Shown here piece by piece: positions 53,044 through 61,225 of a stretch of 64,000 bases of DNA. The position numbers were made by a program, and so were the translations under genes. Numbering within the stretch: position 1 is the first letter of the stretch; each line of letters opens with the position of its first letter. This DNA comes from Lichenicoccus sp963693035. GTDB lineage: Bacteria > Pseudomonadota > Alphaproteobacteria > Acetobacterales > Acetobacteraceae. The notes under the pieces were generated by a model. The model saw only the letters and a list, made by a program, of their open reading frames with translations, was not told the origin of the DNA and ran no database searches. Where the stretch lies: contig CAXMMQ010000006.1 of assembly GCA_963693035.2 (NCBI GenBank), positions 620,001 through 684,000 of the forward strand. Direction: 5' to 3'.

Positions 53044-53210
53044 AACCGGGCCGCGCCGCCTACGCCGGGATGCCCAAAAAGCCGCTTGAGCTTCACGATG
53101 ATGTGTGTTTCCTTGCCCTGCCGGAATGTTACCCTTTACTTGACAAACCAAGAACATACCTCAGGCCCCTATCGTATTTAGATCGTTAAACTCGCATACG
53201 CTTTGAATAG

Positions 53211-53238
53211 TTGATACAGGTCCATTTAACGCTAAAAT
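53211..53238 (+). promoter_or_regulatory. Probable sigma-70 promoter of the glycosyltransferase gene
   Basis: TTGATA (53211-53216) and TAAAAT (53233-53238) are separated by 16 bases, each one mismatch from consensus, in the 271-base AT-richer gap before the glycosyltransferase ATG at 53315. The gap also holds a tandem copy of TCTCCTGCTCG (53275-53285 and 53289-53299) between the promoter and the start codon, of unknown meaning. No gene is seen in the gap. Confidence 0.5.
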
Positions 53239-53314
53239 AACGGATGGAAGCTTCTAGTGCGACATATCCTGGCTTCTCCTGCTCGGCCTCTCCTGCTCGT
53301 CGGATCCGCACGCC

Positions 53315-54361
53315 ATGACTGACCTCGACACCACATCCTCGCATCGGCCCGAGCCGCGCGCGCCCCTGGTCAGCATCGGGCTGCCGGTGTTCAACGGCGA
53401 GGCATACGTCGCCCGAGCAATCGAGTCTGTGCTGTCGCAGACCCTGTCCGACCTCGAGCTGCTGATCTGCGACAACTGCTCCACCGACGGCACCCAGGTG
53501 ATCTGCGAGTCCTACGCGGAGGCCGATCCGCGGGTGCGCTATATTCGCAACCCGCGTAACCTCGGTGCCGGGCCGAACTATGATCGCTGCTTCCATCTCG
53601 CGCGCGGCACCTTCTTCAAGTGGGCAGCGCATGACGACATGATGGCGCCGAAGTATCTGGAGCGGGCGGTCGCCGCCCTCGAGGCGCAGCCCGATGCGGT
53701 GCTGTGCACGGTCGGCATTCGCGAGATCGGCCCGAACGAGGAGACCTTCCGGGTCTTCGCCAACGAGTTCCCGCGTGCCGGTTCGCGGTCGACCGCAACC
53801 CGGTTCGGCGGCCTGATCCACACCCGCCACCAGTGCGAGGATTTCTTCGGCCTGTACCGGCGCCAGGCGCTGATCGGCTCCGGCCTGCACGACAACTATA
53901 GCGGCTCGGACCGGGTGCTGCTGGCCGAGATGGCACTGCGCGGCCCCTGGGTCAGCGCGCCGGAGCCGCTGTTCCTGCATCGCGAGCACGACAAGCGCTA
54001 CACCCGCGCCGTGCTGCTGGTCGACCCCAAGCAGGCGGCGCTATGGCAGGACACCAGCGGACGCGCCAAGCAGCGCAACACGATGTTCTATTGGGGCATC
54101 TATCGCCGCTACTGGCAGCTGGTGAACAAGAACGTGGCATCCCCGGCGGCGCGCCTGGGATGCTACGCCCAACTCATCGTCTGGTGGGGCACCGACGGAC
54201 ATGGCGGCGACGTCGCTCGCGACATCATGCGGACGATCAGCCCGGCGATGTTCCAGCGGATCCGGGTCGCCAAGCACGCCTTGCTGGGTATGAGCCGCAC
54301 CGTCAGGCGTGGCAGCCTGCCGCCTACCGTCGCCGGATCAGGGGCGCCAGTCGGCGAATAA
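53315..54361 (+). CDS. Family 2 glycosyltransferase
   Basis: A 348-residue GT-A enzyme that adds a sugar to a polysaccharide or lipid carrier. The nucleotide-sugar fold begins with VSIGLPVFNGEAYVARAIES, followed by ICDNCSTDGT. The metal-binding DxD equivalent is AAHDDMMAPKYL near residue 110, and RALIGSGLHDNYSGSDRVLL contains the acceptor-side Asp. The C-terminal part has no membrane helix, so the enzyme is cytoplasmic or peripheral. Its 3' end overlaps the flippase gene by 38 bases in convergent orientation. It opens the polysaccharide region, but the sugar transferred cannot be told. Confidence 0.92.
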   Translation: MTDLDTTSSHRPEPRAPLVSIGLPVFNGEAYVARAIESVLSQTLSDLELLICDNCSTDGTQVICESYAEADPRVRYIRNPRNLGAGPNYDRCFHLARGTFFKWAAHDDMMAPKYLERAVAALEAQPDAVLCTVGIREIGPNEETFRVFANEFPRAGSRSTATRFGGLIHTRHQCEDFFGLYRRQALIGSGLHDNYSGSDRVLLAEMALRGPWVSAPEPLFLHREHDKRYTRAVLLVDPKQAALWQDTSGRAKQRNTMFYWGIYRRYWQLVNKNVASPAARLGCYAQLIVWWGTDGHGGDVARDIMRTISPAMFQRIRVAKHALLGMSRTVRRGSLPPTVAGSGAPVGE

Positions 54362-55760
54362 GGTCCTTCGGGGCCAGAACATACAGCGCGACCGGATAGA
54401 CGATCAGCCCGGTCGCAATCTTTGCGAGCAGAAGACCAGTGAACGACAACCCGGCCAACATGACCCCGGTGAGGAGAGTCGCGCCCGCCATGGCCAGCAC
54501 CGCTCCGAGTGCCGGCAGCGAGGCCGTGACCACGACCCGGCCGACGCCCGGGATCTGCTCGCGCACGAAGGCGATCACCAGCGGCGCCGACAGGCTGGTC
54601 ACCACCAGGTTCGCCCAGGCGATCGCAAGCAGGCCGCCGAGCCAGGCCGCGGGCAGGCTGCACAACAGGCGCGCCACCATGATGACAACGCTGTACCGCA
54701 CCGGGATGTCCGGCCGGCCGCGCGCATTGATCGCCGCCGTGAGCAGGTAGTTCGACGAATGCGCGATCCCGGACAGCGACACGATGGCCAGCAGCGGCGC
54801 CGATGCCGCCCAGCGCGCGTTGAGCAGCGTACCGACAATCTCGCGGCTGGTCACCGCCAGCCCGACAAATACCGGCAGCGCCACGACCGCCACCCCGCTC
54901 AGGAAGTCGCCAAGCGTCTCGCGGAACGCCTGCATGTCGCCCTGGCGGGCGGAAAAGACCGGGAACGCTACCCGCCCCACCACACCCGAGAAGCCGTTGA
55001 TCATGGCGCTGCTGATGCGTTCCGCCAGCGAGTAGATGCCGACCGCGGCCGTGCTCAGGAACAGTCCGGCCGAGAAACGGTCGACCTGCATGACCACGAA
55101 GCCGAGCAACTGGTTGCCGACGCGATGCCGGCCGAACTCGAAGATGCCGGCGGCGGCCTCGCGGCTGACCTGCAGGCCGGGCCAGATGCCGCTCACCGGC
55201 ATGACCAGGAGCGCCTCGAAGATACGCGCGACCAGGTAGTATCCGACCAGGCTGTCGGCGCCGAACCCGCGATAGGCGAGGAAGACCGCCACCCCGAACC
55301 CGCTCACCTGCGAGATCACCGTCCGGATCGCCAGGGTGCGGAACTGCAGCTCGCGTTGCAGCAGGCCGTGATAGGTCGCGGTAACGCCCACGAACGGCAG
55401 GCAGATCGCCAGCAGCGGCATGACATGGTGCAGGGCCGGCGCCGCGAACAAGGCGGCGAGCGGCCAGGCGCTGGCGGCCAGCACCAGGCCGGCGACGGCG
55501 CCGAGTGCCAGCAGCATCCAGAAGGTGGTGTCGAAATGCTCGGCGTCGATCGTCTCGCGCTGGATCAGCGCGTCCGAGAAGCCGTCCAGCAGCAGCGTCA
55601 TCATCAGCGTCATGGCCAGCAGGCCCATGGTCATGACGCCGACCGCCGCCGGTCCGATGATGTTGCCGACCACGATGAAGACGAGCAGGGCCGCGATCTG
55701 CTGGGTCCAGTAGTCAACCGCCGACCAGCCCGCGCTGCTCAGGGTTCCCTGTCGTTTCAT
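54324..55760 (-). CDS. Polysaccharide flippase, Wzx/MOP-type (lipopolysaccharide biosynthesis) transporter
   Basis: A 478-residue inner-membrane protein with 12-14 hydrophobic helices, of the MOP superfamily that flips lipid-linked oligosaccharides to the periplasm. The conserved start is WSAVDYWTQQIAALLVFIVV, and YHGLLQRELQFRTLAIRT and VGNQLLGFVVMQVDRFSAGL are typical of the MviN/Wzx-like PST family. The C-terminus is basic (RRLAPLIRRR). It is the only minus-strand gene of the region. Its start lies 206 bases from rfbF, so divergent transcription from a common promoter zone is likely. An ACACGTGT palindrome occurs in that zone. Confidence 0.9.
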   Translation of the reverse strand: MKRQGTLSSAGWSAVDYWTQQIAALLVFIVVGNIIGPAAVGVMTMGLLAMTLMMTLLLDGFSDALIQRETIDAEHFDTTFWMLLALGAVAGLVLAASAWPLAALFAAPALHHVMPLLAICLPFVGVTATYHGLLQRELQFRTLAIRTVISQVSGFGVAVFLAYRGFGADSLVGYYLVARIFEALLVMPVSGIWPGLQVSREAAAGIFEFGRHRVGNQLLGFVVMQVDRFSAGLFLSTAAVGIYSLAERISSAMINGFSGVVGRVAFPVFSARQGDMQAFRETLGDFLSGVAVVALPVFVGLAVTSREIVGTLLNARWAASAPLLAIVSLSGIAHSSNYLLTAAINARGRPDIPVRYSVVIMVARLLCSLPAAWLGGLLAIAWANLVVTSLSAPLVIAFVREQIPGVGRVVVTASLPALGAVLAMAGATLLTGVMLAGLSFTGLLLAKIATGLIVYPVALYVLAPKDLIRRLAPLIRRR

Positions 55761-55966
55761 GTTTTTTCACACGTGTTTCCTGTGGTAGCAACACATGCAG
55801 CAAGACCCAGGGGGCCGCAAGTTTCTGTGTCGGGACGCCGAAAGGCGCGGCCTGTGCCTGGGTCCCGGACCGTTGTCGTTTCGCGTAGCCTCGCCGTTTT
55901 CCACAGAATGAGACAGCGCGGTTGCGGCCGTTGCGATGTCTCAACAATCAGAAGTTGGACAAGACC

Positions 55967-56743
55967 ATGAAAGTAGCGATCCTGGCCGGCGGCAAGGGAA
56001 CCCGCATCGTCGAGGAGACGGAGATCCGTCCCAAGCCGATGGTGGAGATCGGCGGCATGCCGATCATTTGGCATATCATGCGCCACTATGCCGGCTTCGG
56101 CCACAACGAGTTCGTCATAGCACTCGGCTACAAGGGCCAGTACATCAAGGATTACATCCTTAAATACAGCTCGCTGCATTCCGACCTGCATGTCAGCCTG
56201 CGCAGCGGCGAGGTCACGCGCCGCAATGGACTCGCGCCGGACTGGGAGGTCAGCCTGGTCGATACCGGCCTGGAGACGCAGACCGGTGGACGCATCAAGC
56301 GGCTGCAGTCGCAGATCGGCAACGAGCCGTTCATGCTGACTTGGGGCGACGGCGTGTCGAACGTCGATCTCGACAAGCTGCTGGCCTTCCACAAGGCGCA
56401 CGGCAAGCTCGCGACGATCACCGCGGTGCGGCCGCCGGCGCGCTACGGCCATCTCGACTTCGATGGCGACCGGGTCTGCGAGTTCAACGAGAAGCCGCAG
56501 GCGGCGGAAGGCTGGATCAACGGCGCGTTCTTCGTGCTGCAGCCCGAGGTCTTCAACTACATCGACGACGACACCACGCAGTGGGAGAAAGAGCCGCTGC
56601 AGAACCTGGCGCGCGACAACCAGCTCATGGCCTACAAGCACGATGATTTCTGGCAGTGCATGGATACGTTGCGCGACAAGTACGTGCTGGAGAGCCTCTG
56701 GCAGTCCGGCAAGGCGCCCTGGAAAACCTGGACTGAAGCCTGA
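55967..56743 (+). CDS. rfbF: Glucose-1-phosphate cytidylyltransferase
   Basis: Makes CDP-glucose from glucose-1-phosphate and CTP, the entry to CDP-activated (often dideoxy or branched) sugars. The 258-residue length is normal. The nucleotidyltransferase signature is LAGGKGTRIVEETE followed by RPKPMVEIGG; further motifs are LTWGDGVSNVD with the metal Asp, GHLDFDGDRV, and FNEKPQAAEGWINGAFFVL. ATG 55967 begins the conserved start; the frame before it is non-conserved. The expected CDP-glucose 4,6-dehydratase (RfbG) and dehydrase (RfbH) do not follow; instead an epimerase and two methyltransferases do. Confidence 0.93.
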   Translation: MKVAILAGGKGTRIVEETEIRPKPMVEIGGMPIIWHIMRHYAGFGHNEFVIALGYKGQYIKDYILKYSSLHSDLHVSLRSGEVTRRNGLAPDWEVSLVDTGLETQTGGRIKRLQSQIGNEPFMLTWGDGVSNVDLDKLLAFHKAHGKLATITAVRPPARYGHLDFDGDRVCEFNEKPQAAEGWINGAFFVLQPEVFNYIDDDTTQWEKEPLQNLARDNQLMAYKHDDFWQCMDTLRDKYVLESLWQSGKAPWKTWTEA

Positions 56744-56772
56744 AATACGATCGTGAAGTTGAGGGGCGTGTC

Positions 56773-57843
56773 ATGAAGGTTCTTGTTACCGGTCATCGCG
56801 GCTATATCGGCTGTGCGCTGGTGCCGTTGCTGCAGCAGGCCGGCCACGAGGTGGTGGGACTGGACAGCGATCTCTACCGTCGCTGCACCTTCTCCGGCGC
56901 AATGGCGGATGTCGTCTCCATCGACCGCGACATACGCGACGTGGTCGCCGCCGATCTCGAGGGCGGCTACGACGCGGTGCTGCATCTGGCGGGGCTGTCG
57001 AACGACCCGCTTGGCAACCTCGATCCGGACCTCACCATCGCGATCAACCACGAGGCAACGGTCAGGCTGGCGCGGCTCGCGCGCGATGCCGGCATCCCGC
57101 GCTTCGTGTTCTCGTCCTCGTGCAGCCTGTACGGCGCCGCCGGTGACAACTTCGTCGACGAGGCCGCCGAAGCCAATCCGGTGACGCCGTATGGCGCGGC
57201 GAAGATCATGTCGGAGCACGCGCTGACGGAGCTTGCCACCGACGGGTTCAGCCCGACCTTCCTGCGCAACGCCACCGCCTACGGTTTCTCGCAGCGGGTG
57301 CGCTTCGACCTCGTGGTCAACAACCTGACTGCCTGGGCGCTGACCACCGGCCGCGTGCTGATGAAGAGCGACGGCACGCCCTGGCGCCCGATCGTGCATA
57401 TCGAGGACATCTCGCGCGCCTTCCTGTCGGTCATGGAGGCGCCGCGCGAGGTGGTCCACCTGCAGGCGTTCAATGTCGGACGCAACGACGAGAACTACCG
57501 CATCAGCGAGATCGCGGACGCGGTGCGTGAGCTGGTGCCCGGCTGCCGGATCGATTTCGAGGACGGCGCCGGACCGGATGCGCGCTGCTATCGGGTCGAT
57601 TGCAGCAAGATCGCCCGCATGGTTCCGGCCTTCCAGCCGCAATGGACGGTGCGCGCCGGCATCGTGCAGTTGCGCGACGCCTACATCGCCGCCGGCCTGA
57701 AGCAGGAATGGTTCGAGGGGCCGAAGTTCAGCCGCATCGCGCATCTCCGCTCGCTGCTGGCCGAGCATGATCTCGACGCCAAGCTGCGCTGGTCGGATGC
57801 CGCCCATGCGCATCGCCCGCTGGCCGAGAGGATCCCGGCATGA
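56773..57843 (+). CDS. NAD-dependent nucleotide-sugar epimerase/dehydratase (extended SDR)
   Basis: A 356-residue extended short-chain dehydrogenase/reductase. The NAD-binding motif is VTGHRGYIGCAL at the N-terminus, and the active site has FSSSCSLYG (Ser) and TPYGAAKIMSE (YxxxK) near residue 138. It acts on a nucleotide-activated sugar; the substrate may be CDP-glucose from RfbF just upstream, but the sequence is not of the RfbG type, which starts differently, so epimerisation, dehydration or reduction are all possible. It lies 29 bases after rfbF, and its stop overlaps the next gene's ATG (ATGA at 57840). Confidence 0.9.
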   Translation: MKVLVTGHRGYIGCALVPLLQQAGHEVVGLDSDLYRRCTFSGAMADVVSIDRDIRDVVAADLEGGYDAVLHLAGLSNDPLGNLDPDLTIAINHEATVRLARLARDAGIPRFVFSSSCSLYGAAGDNFVDEAAEANPVTPYGAAKIMSEHALTELATDGFSPTFLRNATAYGFSQRVRFDLVVNNLTAWALTTGRVLMKSDGTPWRPIVHIEDISRAFLSVMEAPREVVHLQAFNVGRNDENYRISEIADAVRELVPGCRIDFEDGAGPDARCYRVDCSKIARMVPAFQPQWTVRAGIVQLRDAYIAAGLKQEWFEGPKFSRIAHLRSLLAEHDLDAKLRWSDAAHAHRPLAERIPA

Positions 57844-59069
57844 TCACCCGTCTCGAAGGGTGCCTGTCCTGCGGCTGCGAGGACCTGCACGAGATCATGT
57901 CGTTCGGCGAGACGGCGCTTGCCGACCGCTTGATGAGCGAGAAGCAGCTCTCCGAGCCGGAGCCGAAGGCGCCGCTGGAGCTGGTGTTCTGTCCGCACTG
58001 CGCGCTGGTGCAGATACGCCACACGGTCGATCCGGAAGTGCTGTTCTGCAACGACTACCCGTATTTCTCGTCGGTCTCGCCGATGCTGATGAAGCATTTC
58101 CGCGGCAGTGCCGAGGAGATCATCGCGTCCCGCCATCTCGGCCCGAACAGCCTGGTCGTCGAAGCCGCCAGCAATGACGGCTACATGCTCAAGCCGTTCA
58201 TGGAGGCCGGCATCAAGGTGCTCGGCATCGATCCGGCGGACGGTCCGGCGGCGGCGGCGACCAAAGCGGGCGTGCATACGCTCAATACCTTCTTCAGCCT
58301 GGAACTCGCGCAGAAGCTGGCGTCCGAAGGCGTTGCCGCCGACGTGTTCCTCGCCAACAACGTGCTGGCGCATGTGCCGAACCTCAACGAGTTCGTCACC
58401 GGCATCCATACGCTGCTGAAGCCGGACGGCATCGCGGTGATCGAGTGCCCGTACCTGCTCGACCTGATCGAGCACAACGAGTTCGACACCATCTACCACC
58501 AGCACCTCTGCTACTATTCGGCGACCGCGCTCGACGCGCTGTTCCGGCGCAACGGCCTCTTTCTGAACGACGTCCGCCATCTCGCCATCCATGGCGGCTC
58601 GCTGCGGCTGTTCGTCGGCAGAGTCGAGAATGTCGGCCCGGCCGTGACGGAGATGCTCGAGGCCGAGCGGCAGGCGGGCGTCAGCACCTTCGCCTACTAC
58701 GAGAGCTTCGCCGGCAAGGTGCGCGAGCTGCGCGAGCGGCTGATGGGGATCCTCTCCGACATCAAGGCAAGCGGCAAGCGCATCGTCGGCTATGGGGCGG
58801 CTGCCAAGGCGAACACGCTGATGGCCTATTGCGGCATCGGGGCTGATCAGCTCGACTATCTGGTCGATCTGAACCCGAACAAGCATGGCCGGTACTACAG
58901 CGGCAACCACCTGCCGATCTATCCGCCGAGCAAGCTCGTCGAGAACCCGCCCGACTATCTGCTGATCCTGGCCTGGAACTTCGCCGCCGAGATCATGCAG
59001 CAGCAGCAGGCCTTCCGGGACGCCGGTGGCAAGTTCATCGTGCCGGTTCCCGATCCGGTCGTCATCTAG
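57840..59069 (+). CDS. Zinc-site SAM-dependent C-methyltransferase, NDP-sugar type (TylC3/TcaB9-like)
   Basis: A 409-residue protein with the three-part layout of deoxysugar C-methyltransferases. The N-terminal zinc-binding module has CLSCGC and CPHC (residues about 8-55). The Rossmann domain has VVEAASNDGYM (SAM site, near 103). The C-terminal part contains VGYGAAAKANTLMAYCGI and VDLNPNKHGRYY. In the characterised family member TcaB9 the catalytic stretch reads YHEH; here the equivalent is YHQH, with Gln in place of Glu. The enzyme would add a methyl to C3 or another carbon of a nucleotide-bound keto sugar. Overlaps the epimerase stop by four bases. A second, paralogous gene follows. Confidence 0.88.
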   Translation: MITRLEGCLSCGCEDLHEIMSFGETALADRLMSEKQLSEPEPKAPLELVFCPHCALVQIRHTVDPEVLFCNDYPYFSSVSPMLMKHFRGSAEEIIASRHLGPNSLVVEAASNDGYMLKPFMEAGIKVLGIDPADGPAAAATKAGVHTLNTFFSLELAQKLASEGVAADVFLANNVLAHVPNLNEFVTGIHTLLKPDGIAVIECPYLLDLIEHNEFDTIYHQHLCYYSATALDALFRRNGLFLNDVRHLAIHGGSLRLFVGRVENVGPAVTEMLEAERQAGVSTFAYYESFAGKVRELRERLMGILSDIKASGKRIVGYGAAAKANTLMAYCGIGADQLDYLVDLNPNKHGRYYSGNHLPIYPPSKLVENPPDYLLILAWNFAAEIMQQQQAFRDAGGKFIVPVPDPVVI

Positions 59070-59085
59070 AGCGGGTACGCCAGCC

Positions 59086-60285
59086 ATGAGCAATCCCACC
59101 TGCCCCTGCTGCTTCCAGCCGGCGAGCGAGCCGCTATACGAGGTCCGTAACGTGCCGGTGCACAGCGTCACCGTGCTGCGCACGCCCGAGGATGCCCGCG
59201 CGATCACCACCGGCGAGATCGCGCTGTCGCTCTGCGAGCATTGCGGCTTCGTGTTCAACTCGGCGTTCGACGGCGCCAAGCAGGATTACTTCCACGACTA
59301 TGTCTCGACGCAGGCGATGTCGCCGGTCTTCAACAGCTTCCACAAGCGGCTGGCGCAGGACCTGATCGACCGGCACGACCTGCACGAGCGCAACGTGGTC
59401 GAGATCGGCTGCGGCCAGGGGGAGTTCCTGGAGCTGCTCTGCACGCTCAGCAACAACCACGGCACCGGCTTCGACCCGGCCTACGAGGCGGGCCGGACGC
59501 TGCCGGAGGGGGTACGCATCATCAAGGACATCTATTCCAAGCGACATGCCGAGGCGGCCGGTGACTTCATCGCCTGCAAGATGACGCTGGAGCATATCGG
59601 CGATGTCGGCGACTTCGTCGTCGGCGTGCGCGAGGCGGCCGGCGACGATGCCAGGCGGATCGTGTTCTTCCAGGTGCCGGATGCTGGGCATGTGCTGGCC
59701 GAGAACGGCTTCTGGGATGTGTACTACGAGCATTGCTCGTATTTCTTTGCCAGCACGCTGGGCTACCTGTTCACCCGTGCCGGATTTACCGTCACCAAGC
59801 TGCGCTCGGACTATGACGGGCAATATCTGATGGTCGAGGGCCATCCGGCAGCGGGCGACCCGCCGGGTGACGCAGCGCGGCCGCCGGCGGACTTGGCGCG
59901 AACGGTCGCGGAAGTGCGGCGCTTCGCGCGCGAGGTGCCGCAGATCCTCGCTGACTGGTCGCACGACCTGAAGCGGCACAAGGCAGCCGGCAAGCGGACG
60001 GTGCTCTGGGGCGGCGGCTCCAAGGCGGTGGCGTTCCTCACCACGCTGGGCGTGACCGACGAGATCGAGGCGGCGGTGGACATCAATCCCGAGAAGCATG
60101 GCAGCTTCCTCGCCGTGACGGCGCATCCGGTGATCAGCCCGGAAGCGCTGCGCGGCCAAGCAATCGACCGTGTCATTGTCATGAACCCGATCTATTGTGA
60201 CGAGATCGCCGCACAACTCCGGGCCCTCGGCGTCAGCGCCGAGCTGGTGCCGGTGACCGCCGTGCTGGCGCGGTTGGCCGCCTGA
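59086..60285 (+). CDS. Second zinc-site SAM-dependent methyltransferase, paralogue of the preceding gene
   Basis: A 399-residue protein with the same layout: N-terminal CPCC and CEHC zinc-type motif (residues about 5-52), VVEIGCGQGEFLELL as SAM motif I near 105, and a C-terminal part with TVLWGGGSKAVAFLTTLGV and VDINPEKHGSFLA, clearly related to the C-terminus of the preceding protein. The catalytic stretch equivalent to YHEH reads YYEH. Overall similarity between the two is low outside these blocks, so the duplication is old. ATG 59086 lies 16 bases after the first gene. It would methylate a different position or sugar; both acting on one CDP-sugar is inference. Confidence 0.85.
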   Translation: MSNPTCPCCFQPASEPLYEVRNVPVHSVTVLRTPEDARAITTGEIALSLCEHCGFVFNSAFDGAKQDYFHDYVSTQAMSPVFNSFHKRLAQDLIDRHDLHERNVVEIGCGQGEFLELLCTLSNNHGTGFDPAYEAGRTLPEGVRIIKDIYSKRHAEAAGDFIACKMTLEHIGDVGDFVVGVREAAGDDARRIVFFQVPDAGHVLAENGFWDVYYEHCSYFFASTLGYLFTRAGFTVTKLRSDYDGQYLMVEGHPAAGDPPGDAARPPADLARTVAEVRRFAREVPQILADWSHDLKRHKAAGKRTVLWGGGSKAVAFLTTLGVTDEIEAAVDINPEKHGSFLAVTAHPVISPEALRGQAIDRVIVMNPIYCDEIAAQLRALGVSAELVPVTAVLARLAA

Positions 60286-60299
60286 CAGGAGCACCCGCC

Positions 60300-61187
60300 A
60301 TGAATGTGAGCCTCGCCTCCCCGCCCAACGCCTCTCCGCAGATCACCGCCACGCAGACCTTCGATGTCGTCGTCGAGCGCATGATCCCGATCGACCGCCT
60401 GATGGCGGCCAAGGACGAGTTCCGCGCGCAGTTCCAGGCCGGCCGCCCGTATCCGCACGTGGTGATCGATGATTTCTTCGACCCCGAGATCCTGCGCCGC
60501 ATCACGTCGGAATTCCCGAGCCAGGGGGGCCGCGACTGGATCAAGTACGACACCGAGAACGAGATCAAGCAGACCTCGCGCGGCATTGCCGATCTGTCGC
60601 TGTTCACGCAGGCCTTCTTCCTGCAGATCTGCGCCGAGCCGATGATGGACTGGCTGCGCTACGTCACCGGCCATGCCGACCTGGTGGCCGACCCGCTGTT
60701 CCATGGCGGTGGGCTGCACGAAAGCCCGCGCGGCGGCTGGCTGAACGTGCATGTCGACTGGACCCAGCATCCGGTGCTGCCGCTGGCCCGCCGGCTGAAC
60801 CTCATCATCTACCTCAACGAAGGCTGGGACCCGGCCTGGGGCGGGGCGCTCGACCTCGTCGACCACGTCACCAAGCAGCCCGGCGCCAGCGTGGCACCCA
60901 TCTTCAACCGCGCGGTGATCTTCGAGACCAACGACGCGACGCTGCACGGCTTCCCGGACCCGATGACCTGCCCGGTCGACGTGACCCGCAAGTCGGTGTC
61001 GCTGTTCTACTGGAGCCCCGATCCGGAGGCGATCAAGAAGGCCAGCTTCATCACCTTCCTGCCCGGCAAGAAGCATACCCGCCTGAAGGCCCTCGCACGC
61101 TCGTTCGTGCCTCCGATCACCTACGTGGCGCGCGACAAGCTGGCGGCCCTGGTGCGCAGCAAGCTGCGGCGACGCAAGACTGCCTGA
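60300..61187 (+). CDS. 2OG-Fe(II) oxygenase (prolyl-hydroxylase-like)
   Basis: A 295-residue dioxygenase of the P4H/2OG-FeII_Oxy_3 type. HVVIDDFFDPEILRRITSEF is the usual N-terminal strand and helix; the iron ligands are in NVHVDWTQH (HxD, near residue 152) and DATLHGFPDP (distal His, near residue 218), followed by RKSVSLFYW with the 2-oxoglutarate Arg. No signal peptide is visible. It sits 14 bases after the second methyltransferase on the same strand, in the polysaccharide operon, so a role in hydroxylating a sugar, lipid carrier or related compound is plausible; proteins of this class are found in many capsule and LPS gene clusters. Confidence 0.88.
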   Translation: MNVSLASPPNASPQITATQTFDVVVERMIPIDRLMAAKDEFRAQFQAGRPYPHVVIDDFFDPEILRRITSEFPSQGGRDWIKYDTENEIKQTSRGIADLSLFTQAFFLQICAEPMMDWLRYVTGHADLVADPLFHGGGLHESPRGGWLNVHVDWTQHPVLPLARRLNLIIYLNEGWDPAWGGALDLVDHVTKQPGASVAPIFNRAVIFETNDATLHGFPDPMTCPVDVTRKSVSLFYWSPDPEAIKKASFITFLPGKKHTRLKALARSFVPPITYVARDKLAALVRSKLRRRKTA

Positions 61188-61225
61188 TCCGGTCGGGTCG
61201 AGGCAGCAAAATCGAGGCGGTCGGA

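Noticed and set aside
53140..53168. Perfect TTGACA upstream of the glycosyltransferase gene, considered as -35 box
   Set aside because: No -10-like sequence at 16-18 bases; the pair at 53211-53238 fits better and is nearer the gene.
56632..57813. 393-codon minus-strand frame opposite the epimerase
   Set aside because: Antisense shadow of the epimerase gene, whose Rossmann and YxxxK motifs are intact on the plus strand.
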